Assembly: GCA_013400115.1 (NCBI GenBank)
Contig: VXBP01001909.1
Span: 1,612,001-1,676,000 of the forward strand
Direction of reading: 5' to 3'
Source: Rhinopomastus cyanomelas
Taxonomy: Eukaryota > Chordata > Aves > Bucerotiformes > Rhinopomastidae
Length of the DNA: 64,000 nucleotides
The translations under genes and the position numbers were made by a program. The notes under the pieces were generated by a model. That model saw nothing but the letters and a program-made list of their open reading frames with translations, searched no databases and was not told the DNA's origin. Positions 23,651-34,862 of the stretch are shown here, in pieces (within the stretch, counting starts at the first letter, position 1; every line of letters begins with the position of its first letter).

Positions 23651-24690
23651 GTTCAGGTCTAGACATCAGGAACTGCTGGGGTCCTGCAGAAATCACTGGG
23701 ATGTGCTCTGGATCTGAGGCCGTGACAGGAATGGCTCCCTCATACCCACACTGTTCATTGAAAGTCATTTCACTGAACTCCATCCAGATGGTTATCAAAT
23801 GGGGCATTTTAAAATCCCGTTAACTTAGCAGCAGGAAGGTGCACTTATATACACACCGCATCAAACAATGAACATTTCATAGTGGTATGCTGAATTCTCT
23901 ACTAACTCAGCGTCTCATCCAGATTTCCTGCCAGAAACATGACACTTTTTAAAAACTGCACAGTTTGGAAGCTCAGGGAAATCTGAGTTTTATGTTGGTT
24001 TCCAAACTTACTGAAGCCCGTTAACAGCGTGCAAGAGCTGTAATCTGGGCAGCTTACATCTGCAGCAAAGTGCTTGTCTTGGCTGTATTGCTGGCACAGC
24101 CTATACGGTTGTCAGTTAGAAGAGGAGGTAGAGAGGAGGCCATTCACATGACATCTGAGAAGTTAACAAATCCATAGTTAGCTGAGAGTGTGAAATACCT
24201 GCATGGTAACTGCCAAAGCTGGGAGTATGAACTTTGAAGTACTAGAAGGAACATATGGTGTTCAGGAATGACATAATCCAACCTTACTGCTTGCATGGCT
24301 TGTTTATCATTTACGGTGGAGATGGAACGTAACCACTCAAGACAAGACAGCAGTGCCCTGAAGCTCCAGCTGAGGGTTTGCTGCCATCTCACTGGGATGC
24401 GCGCTGAACGTTCCTCAGTATCTGGCTCCTGACTGCGTGCATCTCCACTCCAAGTTATGAACTGGTTTGATTCTTGCTAGCTGCTCTAGCAGGAAGTGAG
24501 GTACAATTCCATGTCTCACTTTTAATACAAAGTACAGGTCAAAATTGGTAAGAGCTGCCAACAGTAACTTTATATTGGTTATAATTTCCAGTGTGCTTTG
24601 ACCTCATTTTGGTTTAGTCTGCCAACTGAGGTTGTAACTTTATCAAAACAGCCGAATCTTTCCACACAAGCAAAGCAGAAAATCTGGAAA
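23651..24690. other. Unique non-coding DNA
   Basis: No repeat, exon or RNA gene recognised. Confidence 0.5.
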
Positions 24691-25180
24691 TGTCAAGGGT
24701 TTGGGCTAAGCTGGCCACTACACCAGTGACTGATGGCTCTCTTGTTATCCCCTCGCCCTTCATGAAAGTGGAATAAGGGAGACAGACTTACGGATTCTAG
24801 AAGAATAATAAAACAGATTTAATCAGCATAATAATAACCTTAAGTATATACAAATACATATAAAACAAACACTGAACCCAACCCCCTGGTAGCAATTATG
24901 TCACTGTCACCACTGATGCTGCAGACAGGCACAAGGGAAGTCCCAGACTGGACTCAGTGGCAGATGTGAACCAGTTTCAGGAGCTAGATTCTGGAACTGG
25001 TTTCAGGAATGCACAGATTGCAGTTGAAAGCAGAATGGACAGAGTCCTCCTCAGACATCGGTCACAGAAGAAGAAGGATTGACCCTTGTGATACCTCAGC
25101 ATTACACCAATATGATGTCTATGGGATGGAGCACCTTGTTGGTCAGTGTAGGTTCACCTGGCCTGTCTGCTCCTCCCCAA
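24691..25180 (-). mobile_element. Endogenous retrovirus LTR, ERVL-like, decayed
   Basis: Read on the minus strand the segment ends in GCCCAAACCCTTGACA (complement of 24706-24691), the type of 3' end seen in avian ERVL LTRs. Before it comes an A/T-rich stretch with TTTTATTATTC and GATTAAATCTG (24800-24870). Further upstream is a U3-like core reading CCAACAAGGTGCTCCATCCC at about 25150-25125. The upper boundary is unclear and may lie several hundred bases higher. It is the same broad family as the plus-strand LTR at 16111 but too diverged to be its pair, and nothing retroviral lies between them. Confidence 0.5.
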
Positions 25181-27119
25181 AGCTACAGCCTCTCACTTAC
25201 TGCACCCTAGTGTGGCACACAAGATTGTGCCATGACCTTGGTCTTCACAGGAGCAAGTATAGGCAAGAGCCTTTCTGCACACCAAGCCCTGGGAATGACT
25301 ATAAACATCAAGGGTTTTCACCGATAGGAGCAGCCTCTGTCTGCACAAACATGCTGTTGACTTCACAAAGTGCAGTTGGTTAGAAGAGACTGAGCTGAAA
25401 AGTAAAATCACTGAGCAGAATAAGTTCTGTGCTAAATCAAATCAGGTCAGGAAAGACCCTAGACCTCCTGACTGGATAGGTAGCAGGCCATGGCTCAGAT
25501 CAGCACAGCTCACTATGCAATCTTTTGCCAATAAACTAACCGTCACATAGCTCACAGGCTGTTTGATACTGTGGTACTTCTCATCCCAGTCAGGCTTGAA
25601 GCCCACAAGGGGTTTATTTGAACACATTAATGAATCAGAAAAGCAGGGTTGCTTTGCTGTGGTTGTGAGATGAACACAAGGCAAAAGTCAGCTCCTGACC
25701 CAGGGGTACTACCTCTAGGCAACCCAAAGGCAGGACAGAAGTGGAAGGTGAGACAAGTCCTGCAGAAGGAAGTTCCTCACTGGCTGCCAGTTTAAGCATC
25801 TAGGCGCTGTATGACAGAGTCTGACTTTGGAGCTCCAGTCATTTCTTGATTCATTCTGTAAAAAAGGAGAGTAAGAAATTGCTTATTTTATTAGAAATTG
25901 TAATTTCTAACGTGTCGCAGAGATGCAGGAAGCCACCACTAAATGTGCCAGCATGCAGAAAAGGCTACTGCTGACTCGAAAATATATTCTGTGGGTCAAA
26001 TAAGGCATCAGCACAAAATCAGTTCAAATTGAGGGTTAAATAACTGCAGTCCTTCCTTCCAAAGAGCCTTGGCAGAAACATGAGCAAGGTTGAAATTCAC
26101 TGTAAAGAAGCAAAGCAGAAAGTCTCTCTCTGCTTAAAGAGATGAATTGTGGTGCCTCCTGGAGCAAAGCTTTCTTCTGGAAGCCTTGTGCACTAGCCAA
26201 GCTCAGGCTTCAGACAATGGAAATGGTCTTCCTGCATGACAATCCGAGATAAATTTCTTCTACTGCTGCACAGGCAAGATGGGAATTCTCCACAGCTTGT
26301 TACTGATTTGTCATGGAAACTGCCTGGTAACATGATTATATGAATCTGTCTGAAAGGAAACTGGTCAACTGACAGCATTTTCTGGTTGTTAATTTGTTCT
26401 AGATACAGGATTATTAATATCTTCATTACATGCTCTATGGAGCATTCTTGGACTACCCTCCCACAGCCAACTTAATCTATTCCTGAAACCCAAGTGGTGC
26501 TTTCATGTGTCAGAATGGCACATAAAGGAAAACCTGTGGCTCACTAAAAACTTGGGTTTCAGGGCTTGAGACTGTGGCTGTGTCCATGGGAAAAATCAAT
26601 CCCAGAAGCCAAGCCTATACAAGCAAATGTTTCCACAACCTGCTGTGTCTCCTCTCCACCCTGCTGGTCTTACAGAAAATGCCCTCAGGTTTTCCAGAGC
26701 TCTGCTATAACTTTCAATTTGTCCATCTCTAACTTCACACAGACTGAAAATTCTCTTCTTGACATCTTAATAAATCAGTCCCCCTCCAAAACACAGCTTA
26801 GTCACTTCCCAAATCTGAAAGACTTCCAGTGACAAAGAGCAGCTCATTTTTATTGCCTTGGCATTGTCTCCTCAGTGAAGGAAACTAGAGCAATGAGAAG
26901 TGATTTTCCTGACCCTGCACTACCTGCTGGAGCGGTCACAGCACTGCCTGATACCCACTCATCTCGAGTGAGCTCCAAAACTGCAGTAGAAATATATTAC
27001 AAAGTCCCAACAACTGAAAGCCTCAACTAAATTATTTTGATATAAATTTTAGCAAAAGCCCTCGAGATTAACATCTTTAGGACTAAGGAAAAGGGGGTTG
27101 ACCAGCTGCAGTCTCTTCC
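25181..27119. other. Unique DNA, possibly with more LTR sequence at its start
   Basis: 25181-25800 may include the 5' part of the ERVL-like LTR, but I cannot place an end. Beyond that there are no features. The 124-codon frame at 25009-25383 lies across the LTR and is not a gene. AT-rich before the CpG island. Confidence 0.45.
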
Positions 27120-27550
27120 TGCTCGTTGCTGGAGACAGTCGAGCGTGCCCGGGTGCAGGAGAGCAGCGCGGTCAGCAATAGGTTGTATTTGTGAGCTCTG
27201 AGAACCGCTCGCTGTGCAGACAGACGGAGCTGTGGGATGGGGATAAGCGCCAGCAGCCTGGAGAGGGAGGCCGGTGGGAACGGGCTGTGGTGGCAGAGCG
27301 GCCGCACTGGCAGCGCAGAGCCGAGCCCCCAGCAGGTGGTGGTCGCCAACAGCGCAGGGCAAGTTGCTGCTCGGCGCTTCCTCTGGGATTTGCCACCCGG
27401 AGAGGGAAATTCCCAGCAGGGTTTTTATTTATTTCCATTTTTAATTCTTTAAAAATGTCTTTGGAAAAGGAGTGTTTCCAAGAGCGTACTGCCGTGTGCT
27501 TGCCGCCGGTGAAAGCTTGCTTCCCAAGAGAATTCAGTCGCCCTTGGGGG
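27120..27550. promoter_or_regulatory. CpG island 1, candidate promoter
   Basis: Roughly 290 bases at 27130-27420 have high GC content and, by hand count, more than 20 CpG dinucleotides. The flanking DNA is AT-rich on both sides (TTATTTATTTCC at 27426 onward). A smaller CpG cluster continues to 27515. In birds such unmethylated CpG clusters usually mark promoters. No TATA box is visible. Direction of transcription cannot be decided: open frames exist on both strands. Confidence 0.6.
27237..27452 (+). CDS. Candidate first coding exon or chance frame in CpG island 1
   Basis: ATG at 27237 opens a frame starting MGISASSLEREAGG and staying open for 71 codons. The start MGxxxS fits an N-myristoylation signal (Gly2, Ser6). 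I do not recognise the protein. The only GT near the end of the GC-rich part follows CAGCAGG at 27421 (GTTTTT), which is a poor splice donor. GC-rich islands often hold chance open frames, and two other frames are open here too. Treat as unproven. Confidence 0.2.
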   Translation: MGISASSLEREAGGNGLWWQSGRTGSAEPSPQQVVVANSAGQVAARRFLWDLPPGEGNSQQGFYLFPFLIL

Positions 27551-29088
27551 ACAAATCAGGTTTCAATAGCAGAGCTCACTGCAAACTGAAAACAGAAGGC
27601 AACTTTGTATGAATTAGAATTATCTTTATTTTTTTGGAGATGCCTATTTTACTTTAGCAGTGGAAAATCCTGGGTTCTTAATGCATGCCTTATGTTTGCA
27701 AACACCTTGCAGACCACAAAATGGCCAGTCCTGCTCATGCACACAAAGAGCAGGAGCCTCCTAAGCCAGTGAGGAAAGTGCCATGAGCAGCTATGGAAAG
27801 CCTGGACTGGGTCTGGCTGCACACTGAGCTCCTGGTGCTCAGTCAGTGAACAACACACAGCTGCTCTCTGGCTCTGGCGCTTGTTTTACTTGGTCTGCTG
27901 CAGCGCTGATCTTGAAGTGCCCAGGGATTCTCCCTTCACAAGACGGAGGGTACCACAGAGACTTGAACGCCATCCAATTCAAACAATAAGCTGGGGGCAC
28001 AGACACACCTTAATGCACATGCACAGGGGGAGTGCACATGCACAGATGGCCAGCCGCTGTGTTTCTGCAGTGGTTTATGTGACTTTTGTGACCCTAGTGT
28101 TAATTTATGTGAATGTTTAACTGTCCAGGTTTTTAGAGAAGAAACAGAAAACAAATCCACCATGTGGCCTCACATCTACACCTGTACAGACCATGAGTGG
28201 GCCTGAAACATCTACTAAATGATTGTGCCTCTGCTTGAGTGGAGGGTGTAATGGATGCTGAGGTGATGGCACAGAGCTGCCACTCTCTCTGTGAACCATC
28301 ATTGAGGCAGTTGAGCACACAAACCACATGGAGTGATCTGAGGCACCTGGCAATCCACCATCAGCCTGCTGCAGTCACAGGCAGCACTGGCATAGAAGTC
28401 TCCTTTATCCATGGTGGTCCTGCTCTGGAATTTAAAGCATCTTCATGCTTCTTTATCTGCCAAAATCTAAAAGTCTCTACTGAGAAGAACATTTTCTACA
28501 GCTTTAACATTGTAATACTTCGGGTTAAAGTTACACCCCAGGCTGCCTGCCAAACTCACGCCCCAGTGCATGAAGCTTGAGCAGATCTGTGTTTTGATGC
28601 TACAAAACGACTGTTACGGAGTTTACCATGGGCCAGAACAAGTGTTTCAGCACCAACCAGTTCTGGTCCTGGCTGAACTATTTTTAGGAAAACTTCAAGC
28701 TGAAATTCAGCTGGAGGCAGGCAAGTGGTGGAAGACATTTCAAAGAAATGCAGTTTGGCAGGGAAATGGGGTTGAGCAGCCCTCTCTGCACCCCGCAGGC
28801 TCTGCAGTCACACCGGAGCGCATCTGGCTGTTGTAAAACTAGCGCTGGGTGAGAAAATCTTTCCTCTTCCCATCAGACATAGATTTGCCTTTATAATTTT
28901 GAAACTTCCCCGAGTCCTTTCATTCATGTATTTATTTACTTCCAGTTCAAGCCCTTTACTAAATTTTCCAGGAGAAAGAAGAATCACTGTTTGTTCCAGG
29001 TGAAGGACAGGCAGCAGGCAGTCAGCACAGCCCAGCACTGCGTTCCTCAAGGAGCACGTCTGCGCCCTTCACCATTATGGGGTGGATC
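27551..29088. other. Unique DNA between two CpG islands
   Basis: No repeat family recognised apart from the short duplication at 28014-28045. No exon could be supported. AT-rich at 28860-28960. Confidence 0.5.
28014..28045. repeat. 13-bp direct repeat, two copies
   Basis: TGCACATGCACAG at 28014-28026 and again at 28033-28045, exact, 6 bases apart. Each unit is itself built on GCACAT/TGCAC half-sites. Confidence 0.9.
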
Positions 29089-29470
29089 CCCGCTTTGTTC
29101 CCGACCCCTTTTCGCCCCGTCTCTGCTCCGCTAACCCCAGCTTTCCTCTCACACGGCGGCTGGGCCTGAGCGCGGAGGCCGCGGCCATTTTGTCTCCGGC
29201 AGCGCTCCCAGCCGCGAGATGGCGGCCTTGCGCCGCGGTGCGGAGCTGGTGCGGCCCCGGTGCCGCAGAGTCGGCCGCTCCCTCAGCCCCGCGGCCCAGT
29301 CTGGAGACACCCGGGGTAAAAAAATCTCCGAGAGTCGCTGGAGGGCGAAGCGGGGCCGTGAGGACTCGCTGTGGGTAGAGCGGACAACATGGCAGCCCCG
29401 TGAGGCGGCTGCGGGGCACTTTCGCGGCCTCCCAGTCCTGAGCGCTGCGGAGCCCCGTTTGAGAACTGCG
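29089..29470. promoter_or_regulatory. CpG island 2 with paired YY1-type motifs
   Basis: This is the most GC- and CpG-rich stretch of the window. It contains GCGGCCATTTTG (29181-29192), a YY1 motif in minus orientation. Thirty bases on is CGAGATGGCGGCC (29215-29227), a YY1-type motif in plus orientation. Such motifs typically lie just downstream of the start site of TATA-less housekeeping and mitochondrial-protein genes, often overlapping the start codon. No TATA box is seen. Facing motifs suggest a bidirectional promoter, or one real motif and one chance match. Confidence 0.7.
29219..29315 (+). CDS. Candidate first coding exon, mitochondrial-targeting-like N-terminus
   Basis: The ATG at 29219 has G at +4 and lies inside a YY1-type motif in CpG island 2. 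The frame starts MAALRRGAEL, stays rich in Arg (8 in about 32 residues) with few acidic residues, and reaches a usable splice donor after CCCGGG at 29315 (GTAAAA). This makes a 97-base exon ending in phase 1. An Arg-rich, Ala/Leu-containing start is typical of mitochondrial presequences. I do not recognise the protein and see no second exon in the window. The frame would continue as an open reading frame through the donor to 29644, so the intron is inferred only from the GT context. The whole could be 5' UTR of an unrelated transcript. Confidence 0.35.
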
Positions 29471-29500
29471 CGGACAGGAGAGCATCTGGGAGAGCCCCAG

Positions 29501-29526
29501 AGCCTGGGCATGGAGCCTGGGCATGG
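29501..29526. repeat. 13-bp tandem duplication
   Basis: AGCCTGGGCATGG is present twice in a row, exact, at the edge of CpG island 2. Confidence 0.9.
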
Positions 29527-29658
29527 AGAAGAGCCAGCGCGGGCCTCCGGCTGTGCCATGGCGTGGCGTGGGGCAGGGCCTCAGCGGCTCCTCCATCCTG
29601 GGCTCTCTGTACCCACAGAGGCGACAGGGAGCCAGGAGGTTTGACAGCTGCTTATATC

Positions 29659-29848
29659 GTGGAATCACGGAATCAGAAAGGTTTAGATTGGAAGGTACTT
29701 TAAAAATCGTCTAGCTAAGCCCCTCTGCGAAGGACACCTCGCACCAGACCAGGTTGCTCAAAGCCTCATCCAACCTGGCCTTGGACACTTCTTGGGATGG
29801 AGCATCCACAACCACCATGGGCAGCCTGTTGCAGCACCTGAAAGCAAG
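29659..29848 (-). mobile_element. CR1 LINE, 3' end (classical subfamily)
   Basis: Plus-strand reading GGAATCACGGAATCAGAAAG is the complement of the tail. TTAGATTGGAAGGTACTTTA, the CCAGACCAGGTTGCTCAAAGC stretch and the last ORF2 codons follow to about 29848. It lies only 190 bases from CpG island 2. If the exon at 29219 is real, this copy sits at the start of intron 1. Confidence 0.88.
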
Positions 29849-30092
29849 GAAGCATCCCTAGGTGTTTTATCCAAAGCTGCCTTCTATAGGATTATTATTT
29901 TACTTCTATGTTGCCATCACAAGAGAATGAGGTGTGATAATGGATTAAGTTCTGCTGCAGCTAGCCCATCTGTTCTGTACTAGCTAAACTATTTTGCCTT
30001 CTCTGCAGCAGTAATGTTTCTTTGGAAGTTGTATGCAATTATGTTTTTATTCATTCAGAAATTAGATGAGAGAGCATTGGATTCTGAAGAAT

Positions 30093-30668
30093 ACAGAATC
30101 ACAGAATCACAGAACATTAGGGACTGGAAGGGACCTAGAAAGATCATCCAGTCCAATCCCCCTGCAGCAGCAGGATCACCTAGACCAAGCTGCACAGGAA
30201 CATATACTGGTGGTTTTTAAATGCCTCCAGAGAGAGAGAGACTCCACAGCTCCCCTGGGCAGCCCACCCACTGGTTCAGTCACCCTCACTGGGAAGATGT
30301 TCCAATATTTATGTGCAACCTCCTATGTTCCAGCTTACACCCACTGACCCTTGTCCTATCACTAGATGACTCTGAGAAGAGCCTGGTTCCATCCTCCTGA
30401 CGCCCACCTTTCACATACTTATAAACGTTAATGAGGTTACTGCTCAGTCTCCTCCAAGCTAAAGAGATCAAGCTCCCTTCATCATCTTTGTGGCTCTGCG
30501 CTGGACTCTCTCCAGCAGTTCTGTGTCTTTCTTTGACTGAGGGGCCCAGAACTGGACACAATATTCCAGATGCGGTCTCACCTGGGCAGAGTAGATGGGG
30601 AGGAGAGCCTCTCTCGATCTACTAACCACTCCCCTTCTGATCCACCCCAGGATGCCGTTCAGGACAAA
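30093..30668 (-). mobile_element. CR1 LINE, 3' 575 bases (young subfamily, broken frame)
   Basis: This is the longest 3' CR1 copy here. From 30668 downward it encodes the RT thumb/C-terminal region (SRSREALLPIYSAQ, EYCVQFWAPQ, ELLERVQRRATK). After a deletion near 30455-30480 it continues with NVYKYVKGG and SSDRTRVSG in a shifted frame, then the 3' UTR and a tail of repeated ACAGAATC at 30095-30115. The deletion removes the segment that in the copy at 23231 encodes RELGLFSLEK. A GAGAGAGAGA run at 30230 is inside the coding part. Confidence 0.93.
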
Positions 30669-33224
30669 AGATTCTTGCAAACATGTCATTTCTGTGAAAT
30701 GGGGGAGTGAACACTTAGCCAACTGTTTACTGGGTGAAGACAGCTAAGAGGCTCCCTGTGTTGGAGACTGGTTTCTTCAAAAATCCTAGAAAAAGACCTG
30801 TCATCATAATTATCACCAGTTCCATTTTCTGTTTTTAACACAGGAGGTGTTACATACAGAACAACTCTAGCTGTGAGCAGTAATGCTCGGCACACAGCGT
30901 GTACAGAGGTGTGGGCTAACAGCTCCGGAGGAAATTGTTTGCAAGCTGCTGTGAACAAAAGTCTCAGAATAGCCCAGGATTGTTTCCTCTGAATGTAGCA
31001 GGATTGTTCTGTACAGAATGTTATCCTGCAGTTTTATTAGAAAGACTCTGGACAGAGAAAGTTGCGGAAATTTAAATCAAGAATAACAAATTCTATTATG
31101 TTTGGCAGTAGGAGTATGGGGAGATGATGGAGCCTGCTGCGTCAGGATGTGCAAACAGAGGAGGTTTAGCATGGGTGATCATCTGTGTGCCCATTTGGCC
31201 AAAAAGGTAGCCATGGACTGTGGAGACCAGTAAGTAATGCCAGTATGTGCTGTTACAAAGCTCCAGTGTTGCATTCCATAAGTGGCTGCCTTTCATCAAG
31301 GGCTGAAATATGATGGACAAAGTATGACTTCTGTTTTGAACTTGGCTGTTAAACCAGCGCATTTCAGAGCAGTTGGAGGATACACCAATTGTTTGTGCAT
31401 CTGGAAGAACTGGTAAGCAAATTGTTTACGTATGAAAGGCTTAAATAGGGCAAGGAGCTCCAGTGTACTTGCAAGGATGAGGGGAAGCAGTGCCTCTGGG
31501 AGGAAGGTGCTTTTGCTTCTGCTTTCTTTCAGTTTCTCCTGCATTAGTTCTAGGTTATTGCTCACTCGTATTTGAAGTGAATCAAGCGTTCTTCACCAAG
31601 TGTTCTTCAGTTGAGCTCTTTTTGGAAGAGAGGATGCTTGTCTTAAAGGTGTCCCAGTGCTGAAAGCAAATCCATCACACAAATGTAGATAGCTCTGCTG
31701 ACCATGGCAAGATTGCCAGGTGGGATACAGAGTACCAGCTAAAGAAAAGGATCTCTGGGATGGACATGCCACCCTGCTTTTGCACAAGGAGGAGAGCAGT
31801 GCATAAACATATTTTCTCTTGCTCCTACAAAGAGTAGGAAAAAAATCTTGTCCCCATAGGCCACCATGCTCTTTCCCTGTAGGCACAAGCATGAGCTTCT
31901 ATACGGTGTTTTCTGGCAGTTGTTCCCTGTATGGCACACTGAGAGGGAGAAGACACCTGAGAGGGGGAAGACACAAGTGCTCTCAATCTTGTGGGTAAAC
32001 CAGTTCTGTGTCTGTGAGGATTATAACGGTAGTTGCATGCTTACAGCGCAAAGTGCTTTCTAAAGGAAATGATACATTATCCCCATTTTAGGTCCATCCA
32101 TTGTGTTTGTACTAGTCCACAAAACGTGCCCAGGCTCGCTGTTGAACGGAGACTGGCTGCCATGGAACGACCTGCACGCACTGTGTTTCCCTCCACAGCA
32201 GAGTGGGTGCCTTCTACGTGTCTGCTGGGCATGGCCTTGGGTCATGCTGGCTCCTGAGCCATGTGAGGGATTGTCTGGGACATTGCCAGCTGGCTTCAGT
32301 GAAACTCATGCCAAGGATTATGTCAACAGTTTATAGAGGATTGAATTCCAATGCCCTGGAACATCCCCTAGCAGGATTTAATTTATTTGATAGATGTAGC
32401 TAGAGAAAGACTTCCCAAAGTCATGTAGAATGTTTAGAGCCTTAATCCCGGGAGATCCCTTGAATGATACTGTTCTCTGGGTCACAGTACACTAAATGTG
32501 CCACAGCTCCTGTGTGGGTGTGCATGGGCGGCAGAGAGGCGCTGTCACATCGAAAAGTATTTTCCAGTTGTTTCTTGAGTCTTTTCCCAGCTTGGAAACA
32601 CATAGAAAGCAAAATACATTCTTGGATTGAAAGCAGCAGAATCATAGCAGGGCTAAAATAGATTGTTATATGAAACACCCTCTAGAAAATTGGATTTACT
32701 GAGTGCTCCTGGGACAGTATTTATCTTTGTCTTTAACACCTAAGCTCCATGGCTTAAAACCAGGCATGAAACATGGATTTGAAAGATGCTGGAAGAATTG
32801 CAGTATTTGTCTTCCTATGTTTATTTTGGGTTCATTTAAAAATCCATTTAATGCCATTTCTAATTCCTATCCCAATAAACGAAGACACTTAATTGCTATT
32901 GTGGCATAAAGCTCTTTGGTATCTGTTTTACAAGCAGCTTTCAGTGAGAGTCAGAGAGCTGGTAGCTTGATTTTGGTGCCTTACCTCCAGAAAGCAATCG
33001 CAAATGCCACCTTCTCAGCACAGCCTATCCCTAAGGTACCTGTATTCCTGGTTCCCTAAGCATGCAGGAAAGTAAAGTAACACTCAGAAAGTAGGTATGT
33101 GCAAACTCTCCCTCGAAACAAGACTTTTAGCATGAAGAAACCTGATATCCACCAGTTTCCAGCCTGGTTTTGCCCATACACTTAGCTTTGAGCCCATTAC
33201 AAAGCTCTGTATGTGCCATCATAA
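30669..33224. other. Unique non-coding DNA
   Basis: About 2.5 kb with no exon or known repeat that I can support. The plus frame near 32033-32336 is open in three phases but has no domain. An AT-rich stretch at 32820-32900 contains AATAAA (32873) and TTTAATG-type motifs and might be conserved non-coding DNA. Confidence 0.45.
31940..31975. repeat. 18-bp tandem duplication, imperfect
   Basis: TGAGAGGGAGAAGACACC is followed directly by TGAGAGGGGGAAGACACA, two differences. Confidence 0.88.
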
Positions 33225-33376
33225 GAGTGGGACCCTTTCTGGAGACGTTTAAGACCCGCCTGGATGTGTTCCTGTGTGACTTGGTCGAGGTGATCCTGCT
33301 GTGGCAGGGGGATTGGACTAGATGATCTTTTGAGGTCCCTTCCAATCCCTAATGACTCTATGATCCTATGATTTTT
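33225..33376 (+). mobile_element. CR1 LINE, 3' 150 bases (young subfamily)
   Basis: Begins in the last ORF2 codons (TCTGGAGACGTTTAAGACCC, 33239-33258). Continues with GTGATCCTGCTGTGGCAGGG, the GGATTGGACTAGATGATCTT core and the tail TGACTCTATGATCCTATGAT. Heavily 5'-truncated. Nearly identical to the visible part at the left edge of the window. Confidence 0.93.
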
Positions 33377-34635
33377 GGTGTCCCTTTTGTTTGCTGTTGG
33401 GAATAAGCATAATGGCTGGTATTCTTGCTTAGTGTTGGGAAGCACCTGGATCCAAACTCGGCTCAGCCTGAAGGCATTGAAACCCACAGTTTTCATTATG
33501 ATTTATATTCTCAAACCACCAGGACTGGGGGTGGCAAAAGCAGAGCTGGGCTTAGACAGGAAGGCAGATCTGGAGCAGGAAGTGAGAAAGCCTGAGGATA
33601 TCTGGAAGTGGGTGGATAAAAGCCTGGGTTATGATCATGATCAGGAGGAGCAACTGAGACAGTCATCCATTTTGTGGGCAAGCATTCTCTAGTAAATAAA
33701 CCATAATGTAGTGGGGAGATGATCATCTCTGTCTTCTCCTTTGGCTGTTTTGGGAAAGGTAGTGCTCAGCTCAGACAAGTGTCTCCTTTAGGACAAGACT
33801 CTTTGAACTTCAAGAAGGCAAAGAAAGAGGATCAGGGTCTTGAGCTGTACCTCGGATCCTTGCTTAGTGCCTGGGAGCGCTGCAGCACCTGTGTGGACCC
33901 TGAGAGGGGTCCACCTAACTCCGATGCAGTGGGTTACTGTGGTCACCCTGGCCACACATGTTTTAGGGGATGCACTCGCTGCACGGTGTGTGGCAGGTAC
34001 TGAGAGCTTTTCCCTGCCTCTGGTCCTGCTAGGCAGTCTTGGAGGCCGCGGTGCAGAGTCAGGGCACCTTTTACAGAGCTTTGCTATCCCACAGGAGGAG
34101 CAGGGGCCTGGCTCTCTAGTTGTGCCCTGAAGCTTTTTATGAGCTGCTGTGGTTACGTTTTTTGTGTATCCACAGCACCAAGAGAGGAGTTTGTTGCTTT
34201 CCATGTAACAGACAGTGAACAGCTGAGATCTTCAGCTTATAACTGACCCTTTGGAGAATAGATAACCCCGGTCTGCTTTAGTATTGCCCTATAATGCAGC
34301 TGTTAACTGTCTTGTCTGACATGTGTCCGAGATCTAGAGCCAGTTTAATTTAATCTTAATTAAATTTTTAATATAGACTTTGTGTAATTGCTCAAAACTT
34401 CAATTAATATTTTGAGACATGTTGTTTTTTGACGTGATTTGCCTTCCCCTTCCTCACAAGCATGGACATGCTTACACAAATGCCCAGATCCAGGTCCTTG
34501 GGAAAACTCAGCAGGCTGTGCCTCACTAGCTGCCTATGGCTTTGACCTGAAGAAATCCTGAAGGACATTGATTCCACTGGAATACCAAGCCCTTAATGCA
34601 GTGAAGAACACACTATACTGACTCCCTGTGGATCA
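33377..34635. other. Unique non-coding DNA
   Basis: No confident feature. A strongly AT-rich stretch at 34340-34440 (TTTAATTTAATCTTAATTAA at 34344) has homeodomain-like TTAATTA motifs. The frames at 33788-34204 and 33840-34130 mirror each other on opposite strands without domain support. Confidence 0.45.
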
Positions 34636-34862
34636 AGGAATCACAAAATATTAGGGATTGGAAGGGACCTCAAAAGATCATCTAGTCCAATCCCCCTGCC
34701 ACAGCAAGATAACCTAGACCAAGTCACACAAGAACGTGTCCTGGTGGGTTTTACACGTCTCCAGAAAAGGAGACTCCACAATTCCCCTGGGCAGCCTGTT
34801 CTGGTGCTCCGTCACCCTCACTGGGAAGAAGTTCCTTCTTATATTTATATGGAACCATTTAT
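34636..34862 (-). mobile_element. CR1 LINE, 3' 225 bases (young subfamily)
   Basis: Minus-strand copy: tail at 34638-34652 (GAATCACAAAATATT), 3' UTR with AATCCCCCTGCCACAGCAAG, then ORF2 C-terminal codons ending at 34862 in TCTTATATTTATATGGAACC. Same subfamily as the copies at 23231 and 30093 but truncated earlier. The tail has lost its repeated units. Confidence 0.9.

Noticed and set aside
16111..25180. A single provirus bounded by the LTRs at 16111 and 24691
   Set aside because: The LTRs are in opposite orientation, differ strongly, and no retroviral coding sequence lies between them.
25009..25383. 124-codon plus-strand frame
   Set aside because: Lies antisense across a decayed LTR; no similarity to any protein that I recognise.
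29075..29668. 197-codon minus-strand open frame across CpG island 2
   Set aside because: It runs through the GC-rich island where stop codons are rare, has no domain, and its useful part is only the short MAAAS start noted in the findings.
30222..30242. GAGAGA run as an independent microsatellite
   Set aside because: It is part of the CR1 coding sequence where other copies read CAGAGAAGGAGAC; a small local expansion at most.
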